NCBI GenBank assembly: GCA_015489285.1
Contig: WGAA01000347.1
Location: forward strand, 1-9,354
DNA from: Anaerolineae bacterium
GTDB lineage: Bacteria > Chloroflexota > Anaerolineae > JAADDB01
Length of the DNA stretch: 9,354 nucleotides
Reading direction: 5' to 3'
Shown: positions 5,067 to 9,354 of the stretch, in pieces
Numbering within the stretch: the stretch's first letter is position 1
Layout of the letters: the number at the start of each line of letters is the position of its first letter
The notes under the pieces: generated by a model
The model's input: only the letters and a program-made list of their open reading frames with translations
The model's database searches: none
What the model was told of the DNA's origin: nothing
Translations under genes and position numbers: made by a program

Positions 5067-5576
5067 ATGAGCGGACGAGAGGAGGGTGAGGTCATCCTGC
5101 GCCCCGCGCGCAAGGAGGACATTCCCACCATAGTGGAAATCGTGAACGGATACGCGGCCCAGAACCTCATGCTCCCGCGCAGTCCTCGGGAAGTCGAGCG
5201 CACCCTGAATTCCTGGGTCGTCGCGGAGCTGGGAGGACGGGTCGTGGGGTGTGGGGCCCTTTCCCTCCTCTCCTCCGAGCTGGCGGAAATCCGCTCCCTG
5301 GCCGTGGCCTCGGACATGGCGGGCCGGGGCATCGGGGGGAAGATCGTCCGCTACCTGGTCGAAAAAGCCCGGGAGATCGGGGTCAAGCGCGTCGCCGCCC
5401 TCACCCTGCAACAGGGATTCTTCGAACGCCTGGGCTTCCGCGTGGTGGACCGTTGGGCCCTCTCCCCCAAGATATGGAGCGAATGCGTCTACTGCCCCAA
5501 ATTCCACCACTGTGACGAAATCGCCGTCGCTATGGAGATCGAAGACGAAGACGTGAAGACAACGATTAACGATTGA
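5067..5576 (+). CDS. argA: Short GNAT-type N-acetylglutamate synthase
   Basis: This 169-residue acetyltransferase probably makes N-acetylglutamate from glutamate and acetyl-CoA, the first committed step of the pathway. GNAT features: LRPARKEDIPTI at the N-terminus (11-22), EIRSLAVASDMAGRGIGGKIV (split as EIRSLAVASD at 74-83 and MAGRGIGGKIV at 84-94, acetyl-CoA loop), FFERLGF (118-124). The tail PKIWSECVYCPKFHHCDE (134-151) with Cys140, Cys143 and Cys149 is the signature of stand-alone short acetylglutamate synthases and could bind a metal. It lacks the amino-acid-kinase domain of classical ArgA, so arginine feedback through that domain is absent. The ATG at 5067 follows GGAG with a 7-nt spacer, 26 nt after argD. 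The final codons (V-K-T-T-I-N-D) and the stop come from a heptamer repeat array. Confidence 0.85.
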   Translation: MSGREEGEVILRPARKEDIPTIVEIVNGYAAQNLMLPRSPREVERTLNSWVVAELGGRVVGCGALSLLSSELAEIRSLAVASDMAGRGIGGKIVRYLVEKAREIGVKRVAALTLQQGFFERLGFRVVDRWALSPKIWSECVYCPKFHHCDEIAVAMEIEDEDVKTTIND

Positions 5577-5588
5577 CGATTAACGATT
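5561..5588. repeat. AACGATT heptamer array overlapping the argA stop codon
   Basis: Four units: aacgatt, aacgatt, gacgatt, aacgatt. The stop TGA of the acetylglutamate synthase gene (5574-5576) and the codons for T-I-N-D are made of the array. It has the same 7-nt period as the other arrays in the window but a different unit. Confidence 0.9.
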
Positions 5589-5636
5589 AAAGGGCTGGCG
5601 CGTCGACTTCTGACAACCGACGACCGACCAACGAAA

Positions 5637-5674
5637 GGATGGCGTGAACACAAGGCTGACTCTACAATGCCAAC
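5637..5674 (+). repeat. Dispersed composite repeat, copy B
   Basis: This copy starts GGATGGCGTGAACACAAGG and ends TCTACAATGCCAAC; compare the inverted copy at 179-216. The 14-nt end is identical in both. CACAAG (5649-5654) can pair with CTTGTG (5676-5681), just past its end. Confidence 0.75.
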
Positions 5675-5681
5675 GCTTGTG

Positions 5682-5697
5682 CCCCGGCAGGCCGGGG
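5682..5697. repeat. Short GC-rich hairpin
   Basis: CCCCGGC (5682-5688), AG, GCCGGGG (5691-5697): perfect inverted repeat, followed by TTC and then the larger palindrome. No T-run, so not a canonical terminator. Confidence 0.7.
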
Positions 5698-5700
5698 TTC

Positions 5701-5804
5701 GCACGGCGCTGAACCGCCGTGCTCATTAAAGCAAAGCCCTCCGGGCTCTTCCGCGTGAGGCCGCAGGCCTTCGCTATGATGAGCCGGGCGGTTTAGCGCC
5801 CGGC
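5701..5804. repeat. 104-bp gap-free imperfect palindrome made of two inverted double-hairpin units
   Basis: The stretch is symmetric about 5752.5: 38 of 52 positions in one half are complementary to the other half with no gaps. Each half holds an 8-bp stem (GCACGGCG/CGCCGTGC at 5701-5722; GCCGGGCG/CGCCCGGC at 5783-5804, both with 6-nt loops) and a 5-bp stem (AGCCC/GGGCT at 5735-5747; AGGCC/GGCCT at 5758-5770, both with 3-nt loops). Differences between the halves inside the stems occur as compensating pairs. This resembles a paired-inverted REP/BIME-like element or a small non-autonomous mobile element. Confidence 0.85.
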
Positions 5805-5814
5805 GCTTCACAGC

Positions 5815-5839
5815 TAACGAGTGACGAGTAACGAGTAAC
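5815..5839. repeat. TAACGAG heptamer array
   Basis: Units taacgag, tgacgag, taacgag and a partial taac. Read on the opposite strand it has the same unit as the arrays at 218-246 and 288-325. It directly precedes a composite repeat copy. Confidence 0.88.
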
Positions 5840-5840
5840 T

Positions 5841-5859
5841 GGATGGCGTGGACACAAGG
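5841..5859 (+). repeat. Dispersed composite repeat, partial copy C
   Basis: GGATGGCGTGGACACAAGG differs from 5637-5655 by one base. The TCTACAATGCCAAC end found in the other two good copies is missing. It follows a TAACGAG array, as copy A does on its strand. Confidence 0.75.
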
Positions 5860-5925
5860 TTGGCCCCGCCGCGCCGACGTCCTCACCGGCGCCTGACGCA
5901 TGACGCCTGCCGAAAACCATCCCCC

Positions 5926-5955
5926 TTGCCTTAAGGTGCAGAGCGCGCCTACAAT
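5926..5955 (+). promoter_or_regulatory. Putative promoter for the FAD oxidoreductase/MttB-like pair
   Basis: -35 TTGCCT (5926-5931, four of six), 18-nt spacer, -10 TACAAT (5950-5955, five of six). The start would be near 5962, giving a leader of about 32 nt that ends in TAAGGAGG. It lies right after the repeat block. Confidence 0.6.
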
Positions 5956-5993
5956 AGGTGTGCGCGGCCACAACTCACCGTAAGGAGGCCCTC

Positions 5994-7580
5994 ATGTCCA
6001 CCTACGATGTCATCGTTGTCGGAGCCGGTCACAACGGCCTGGTTACCGCTGCTTACCTGGCCAAAGCCGGACTGAACGTCCTCGTCCTCGAGCGCCGACC
6101 GGTCGTCGGCGGCGCGGCCGTCACCGAGGAGATCTTCCCCGGGTTCAAAGTCTCCACCCTGGCCTACGTCAACTCCCTCTTCCGTCCCCGCATCATCAAA
6201 GACCTGAAGCTCAAATCCTTCGGGTTCGAAGTCCTCCCTCGGGACCCCTCCTCCTTTACCCCCTTCCCCGACGGGCGCTACCTCTTCCTCGGACCCGACA
6301 AGAAGATGGTACACGACGAGATCGCCAAATTCAGCAAAAAGGACGCCGAAGCCTACCCCCGCTATGAAGCCATGCTCGAACACATCGCGGACGCCATCGA
6401 GCCCCTTCTGGAGATGACCCCACCCGACCCGCTCTCCCTGCGGCCCAAGAACATGCTCACCCTGGGCTCCCTGGCCTGGCGTTTCCGCCGACTGGGCCGC
6501 ACCATGTACGACGTCGTGCGCATCCTCACGGCCAACGCCAACGACATCCTGGACTACTGGTTCGAGTCCGAGGAACTGAAAGTCACCCTCTCCACCGACG
6601 CGGTCATCGGCGCGTTCGCCTCCCCGGCCGTGCCCGGCACCGCGTACGTCCTCTTCCACCACGTCATGGGGGAGACGAACGGCGTGCGGGGGGTATGGGG
6701 CTACGTGCGCGGGGGCATGGGCGGGCTGACGCAGGCCCTGGCCAAAGCCGCCCAATCCTTCGGCGCGGAAATCCGCACCAGCGCGGAGGTCGCCCGTATC
6801 GACGTGCGGGAGGGACGCGTCGTCGGGGTGACCCTCAGCGACGGCAGCGAATTCAAAGCACGTATCGTCGCCTCCAACGCCACCCCGGCCATCACCTTCC
6901 TCAAACTCCTCAACCGTTCGGACCTCCCCGGCGAATTCGTGGAAGAAGTCGAGCGGATTTCCTACGACAGCGCGGTCGTCAAAGTCAACCTCGCGCTGGA
7001 CGGGCTACCCAACTTCACCGCCTATCCGGGCACCGAACCGGGCCCTCAACACCGGGGCACCATCCACATCTCTCCCACCCGTGACTACATCGAAGAAGCC
7101 TTCCGGGACGCGGCCCTGGGGCGGCCATCCCGCAAACCCATGCTCGAATGCACCATCCCCTCCGTCGTCGACCCCACCGTAGCGCCCGAGGGGAAGCACC
7201 TGATGAACATCTTCGTCCAGTACGGGCCCTACAACCTCAAGGAGGGCACATGGGAGGACATCAAGGACACCTTCCTCGAACGGGTCATCGACACCCTGGC
7301 CGAATACGCGCCCAACATCCGGGACATCATCCTCTACAAGCAGATCATCACCCCCGAGGAGATGGAGCGGGAGTACGGCCTGACCGGGGGGAACATCATG
7401 CACGGGGAGATGACCCTGGACCAGATGTTCTTCATGCGCCCCGTGCCCGGATACGCCGACTACCGCACCCCCATCCGGGGTCTCTACCTCTGTGGGGCCG
7501 GGGCACACCCGGGCGGCGGGGTGATGGGAGCGCCCGGAATGAACGCAGCCCGGGAAATCCTCAAGGATTGGAAAAAATAA
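5994..7580 (+). CDS. NAD(P)/FAD-dependent oxidoreductase, PYROXD2/phytoene desaturase-like
   Basis: The 528-residue flavoprotein belongs to the phytoene desaturase/carotenoid isomerase superfamily (COG1233-type). The N-terminus has the dinucleotide motif DVIVVGAGHNGLVTAAYLAK (5-24) with the ribose-binding acid in VLERRPVVGGAAVTEE (31-46, Glu33). GYVRGGMGGLTQAL (236-249) follows in the middle, and the C-terminal FAD segment is GLYLCGAGAHPGGGVMGAPG (496-515). The MTLDQMFFMRPVPGYADYRT region (473-492) resembles PYROXD2-like proteins more than true carotenoid desaturases. The substrate is unknown and no carotenoid genes are nearby. ATG 5994 was chosen because AAGGAGG lies just before it (spacing 6); a frame extending upstream to 5958 would start about at the transcription start. 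It forms a unit with the MttB-like gene 18 nt downstream. Confidence 0.88.
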   Translation: MSTYDVIVVGAGHNGLVTAAYLAKAGLNVLVLERRPVVGGAAVTEEIFPGFKVSTLAYVNSLFRPRIIKDLKLKSFGFEVLPRDPSSFTPFPDGRYLFLGPDKKMVHDEIAKFSKKDAEAYPRYEAMLEHIADAIEPLLEMTPPDPLSLRPKNMLTLGSLAWRFRRLGRTMYDVVRILTANANDILDYWFESEELKVTLSTDAVIGAFASPAVPGTAYVLFHHVMGETNGVRGVWGYVRGGMGGLTQALAKAAQSFGAEIRTSAEVARIDVREGRVVGVTLSDGSEFKARIVASNATPAITFLKLLNRSDLPGEFVEEVERISYDSAVVKVNLALDGLPNFTAYPGTEPGPQHRGTIHISPTRDYIEEAFRDAALGRPSRKPMLECTIPSVVDPTVAPEGKHLMNIFVQYGPYNLKEGTWEDIKDTFLERVIDTLAEYAPNIRDIILYKQIITPEEMEREYGLTGGNIMHGEMTLDQMFFMRPVPGYADYRTPIRGLYLCGAGAHPGGGVMGAPGMNAAREILKDWKK

Positions 7581-7598
7581 GGCAAAGGGGGAGACATC

Positions 7599-9110
7599 AT
7601 GCGTCCGCGGGCCCGTTTCTTGAGTGACGAACTCATCCAAGCCATCATCGCGGAAGCCCTGCGCGTCCTGGAGGTCCACGGCGTCGCCGTTTACCACGAG
7701 GATCTCCTCCGGCGCATGGCCGACGCGGGATACCGAGTAGACATGGAGGGGCAGCGCCTGTTCATCCGGGCGGACCAGGCCCAGGCCGCGCTGGACGTCA
7801 CCCCCAGTGCGGTCTCCCTCTACACCCGGGAGGGGGAACTGTACACCACGTTGACCGGGGACGCGGTCCACTTCACCCCCGCGTCCTCGGCCCTCTACAT
7901 CCTCGACCACAGGACCGGGGAGCGGCGCCGCCCCACGACCCGGGATCTGATGGAGTACGCGCGGGTGGTCTCCGGCCTGAAGCACGTGGCCTACCCATCG
8001 ACCGCGTTCAGCACCGCGGACGTCCCCCAGGAGATCGCGGACGCGTGGCGGCTCTACGTCCTCCTGGCCCACACCCCGCGGCCCATCGTCTCCGGCGCGT
8101 TCACCCCCACCGGCGTCCCCCGCATGGGAGAACTCATGGCCCTGTTCCGGGACGACCGGGAGGACCTGCGCCGGCGGCCCATGAGCATCTTCACCGTCTG
8201 TCCCACCAGCCCCCTGCGCTGGAACGAGGATTCCTCCCAAAACCTGATGGACTGCGTGGACTGGGGCATCCCCATCGAATTCGTCCCCGTCCCCCTCCTG
8301 GGGCTGATCAGCCCGGTCAGCCCTGTGGGGACGGTGGTGCTGCACACGGCCGAAGTGCTCAGCGGCATCGTCATGGCCCAAACCCTACGCCCGGGGCATC
8401 CCGTCCTCTTCGGGGGGGCACCGGCCGCGTTCCACATGCAACTGACGACGAACCCCATGACCGCGGTGGAGGCCCTCCGGGTGGACGCGGCCTACATTCA
8501 GGTGGGAAAGGCCCTGGAGCTCCCCACCCAGGCCTACCTGGGCCAGAGCGACGCGAAGGATCTCAACATGCAGGCCGGCGCGGAAACGTACGCCGGGCTC
8601 ATCCTGGCCGCGCTCATGGGGGTGAACAGCGCGGCGGGACCCGGCATGCTGGACTTCGTCAACCTCTTCAGCCTGGAAAAACTCCTCTTCGACGAAGAGC
8701 TGGCCGGCCATGCCCTCTTCCTCGTGCGGGACGTGGACGTGGTGGAGGACATCCCCCTGGACGCGTTCGTGGACGCGGTGCGCGCGGAAGGGCACGTGCT
8801 CACGTGGGAACACACCCTGTCCCACTGGCCCCGGGAACTCTACATCCCCGGCCCCGCCCTGGACCGCTCGAACCGGGACCAATGGGAGAAGCTCCCCCCC
8901 GACCAGCGGAGCGAACGGGGACGCCTGCGTCACCTGGTGGAAGAGGCGCTAGAGGGGTATCAGGGGCCGCCCGTGGACGAGGCCCGTCACCGGGAAATGC
9001 GGCGCATCCTCCAGGCCGCCGTGGGCGATACCCCCCTCCCTCCCGTCCACATCGAAGTGAGCGTCCGGGAGACGGGGCGTGCACGGCGCCGACGCCGACG
9101 CCGCCGATAG
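7599..9110 (+). CDS. MttB-family (trimethylamine methyltransferase-like) protein, non-pyrrolysine
   Basis: This 503-residue protein resembles the COG5598/MttB family, whose members move a methyl group from a methylated amine or betaine to a corrinoid protein. Family-like segments are FTPASSALYILDHRTGERRR (92-111), SPLRWNED (204-211), the glycine-rich GHPVLFGGAPAAFHM (266-280) and SDAKDLNMQAGAETYAG (317-333). There is no in-frame TAG inside the ORF, so it is a non-pyrrolysine member, like glycine betaine methyltransferases; the substrate cannot be told. No corrinoid protein or methyl-corrinoid transferase is in the window. The ATG at 7599 follows AGGGGGAG, 18 nt after the oxidoreductase. The C-terminus ends in eight consecutive Arg (496-503), encoded by a GC-rich repetitive CGC/CGA run, then TAG. 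Confidence 0.8.
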   Translation: MRPRARFLSDELIQAIIAEALRVLEVHGVAVYHEDLLRRMADAGYRVDMEGQRLFIRADQAQAALDVTPSAVSLYTREGELYTTLTGDAVHFTPASSALYILDHRTGERRRPTTRDLMEYARVVSGLKHVAYPSTAFSTADVPQEIADAWRLYVLLAHTPRPIVSGAFTPTGVPRMGELMALFRDDREDLRRRPMSIFTVCPTSPLRWNEDSSQNLMDCVDWGIPIEFVPVPLLGLISPVSPVGTVVLHTAEVLSGIVMAQTLRPGHPVLFGGAPAAFHMQLTTNPMTAVEALRVDAAYIQVGKALELPTQAYLGQSDAKDLNMQAGAETYAGLILAALMGVNSAAGPGMLDFVNLFSLEKLLFDEELAGHALFLVRDVDVVEDIPLDAFVDAVRAEGHVLTWEHTLSHWPRELYIPGPALDRSNRDQWEKLPPDQRSERGRLRHLVEEALEGYQGPPVDEARHREMRRILQAAVGDTPLPPVHIEVSVRETGRARRRRRRRR

Positions 9111-9119
9111 GGAATCCCC

Positions 9120-9354
9120 CTACTCGTACCGCAAGGCCTGGATGGGATCCAGGTTGGCCGCGCGCATGGCCGGGTAAATGCCCGCGAGGACGCCCACGAG
9201 GATGGAGAAGAACAGGGCAAAGAGGACCAACCAGAGGGGCGTGTGCACCAGCGACGTCACCGTATCCCGCTGGACGTTGCCCGTTTGCAGGGCCATGCTG
9301 CGCAACATGTACGCCCGCGCGATCTGATCCCCGATCCACCCGAGCCCCCATCCC
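9120..9354 (-). CDS. ABC transporter permease, FtsX/MacB-type (partial, C-terminus only)
   Basis: The 3' end of a gene entering from the right edge; 77 residues are visible with no start in view. It contains a hydrophobic segment (PLWLVLFALFFSILVGVLAG) followed by IYPAMRAANLDPIQALRYE. The ending P-A-x-R-A-A-x-L-D-P-I-x-A-L-R-Y-E is the hallmark C-terminus of MacB/LolC/FtsX-domain permeases, which sit in the cytoplasmic membrane and pair with an ATPase for export, lipoprotein release or peptide efflux. The stop TAG (9122-9120) is 9 nt from the stop of the convergent MttB-like gene, and no terminator separates them. Confidence 0.88.
   Translation of the reverse strand, partial: GWGLGWIGDQIARAYMLRSMALQTGNVQRDTVTSLVHTPLWLVLFALFFSILVGVLAGIYPAMRAANLDPIQALRYE

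Larger units (their letters stand above)
5577..5993. other. Non-coding repeat block between the arg operon and the FAD oxidoreductase
   Basis: About 420 nt without a credible gene; the ORFs crossing it are short and repeat-derived. In order it holds the end of the AACGATT array, a composite repeat copy (5637-5674), a 7-bp GC hairpin (5682-5697), the 104-bp palindrome (5701-5804), a TAACGAG array (5815-5839), another composite repeat copy (5841-5859) and a promoter (5926-5955). No rho-independent terminator with a T-run was seen after the arg operon, so its 3' end may rely on these hairpins or on Rho. Confidence 0.75.

Noticed and set aside
5661..5668. Promoter at TACAAT in the composite repeat (also at 190-185 on the minus strand)
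   Set aside because: A good -10 match, but the hexamer 17 nt upstream (TGGCGT or TGGCGC) is a poor -35, and no gene starts shortly downstream of the plus-strand copy.
5682..5697. Rho-independent terminator of the arg operon
   Set aside because: A strong GC hairpin but followed by TTCGCACGG rather than a T-run.
7005..8381. Long minus-strand ORF (458 codons) opposite the FAD oxidoreductase and MttB-like genes
   Set aside because: Antisense shadow of two genes with clear family motifs; its translation is a G/D/V/H-rich low-complexity sequence with no recognisable domain and it spans the junction of two real genes.
9108..9110. TAG of the MttB-like gene read as pyrrolysine
   Set aside because: In pyrrolysine MttB proteins the residue is internal; here the protein is already full family length at the TAG and the bases after it run into the convergent permease gene.

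Overview
This is a GC-rich bacterial chromosomal segment with tightly packed metabolic genes and two repeat-filled gaps. No rRNA, tRNA, CRISPR array, phage gene or transposase was found. The organism cannot be fixed from the sequence. Heptamer arrays of the TAACGAG type, many GC-rich intergenic palindromes, a short GNAT-type acetylglutamate synthase and a non-pyrrolysine MttB-like protein would suit a Chloroflexota (Anaerolineae-like) genome, but that is a low-confidence inference.

Layout. (1) Minus strand, 1-1656: the start of an E1 beta subunit and a complete E1 alpha subunit of a branched-chain/pyruvate-type 2-oxoacid dehydrogenase. They are separated by about 200 nt of short repeats. Upstream is a leucine-rich 40-residue small ORF whose stop codon lies inside a strong rho-independent terminator, and before it an extended -10 promoter. 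(2) 1657-1756: a divergent promoter region holding a long imperfect inverted repeat. (3) Plus strand, 1757-5576: an arginine biosynthesis operon argC-argB-argD-(short argA-type N-acetylglutamate synthase), driven by a near-consensus promoter. (4) 5577-5993: a non-coding block of heptamer arrays, a dispersed composite repeat and a 104-bp gap-free imperfect palindrome. (5) Plus strand, 5926-9110: a promoter and a two-gene unit encoding a PYROXD2/phytoene-desaturase-like FAD oxidoreductase and an MttB-family (COG5598-type) methyltransferase-like protein with an octa-arginine tail. (6) Minus strand, 9120-9354: the C-terminal end of a FtsX/MacB-type ABC transporter permease, converging on the MttB-like gene.

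The most interesting signal is the roughly 210-nt leader of the arginine operon. It has a near-consensus promoter, then a 27-codon ORF with five arginine codons (three of them AGG within five codons), then a possible antiterminator helix, then a textbook terminator just before argC. This is the architecture of ribosome-mediated attenuation by arginine, which is not the usual ArgR/AhrC repressor or T-box route. The divergent dehydrogenase operon also starts with a small ORF overlapping a terminator, so a related translation-coupled switch is possible there.

The second theme is repeats. Heptamer arrays form the last codons and stop codons of two unrelated genes. A palindromic element near 5750 consists of two inverted half-copies whose hairpin stems differ by compensated base-pair changes.
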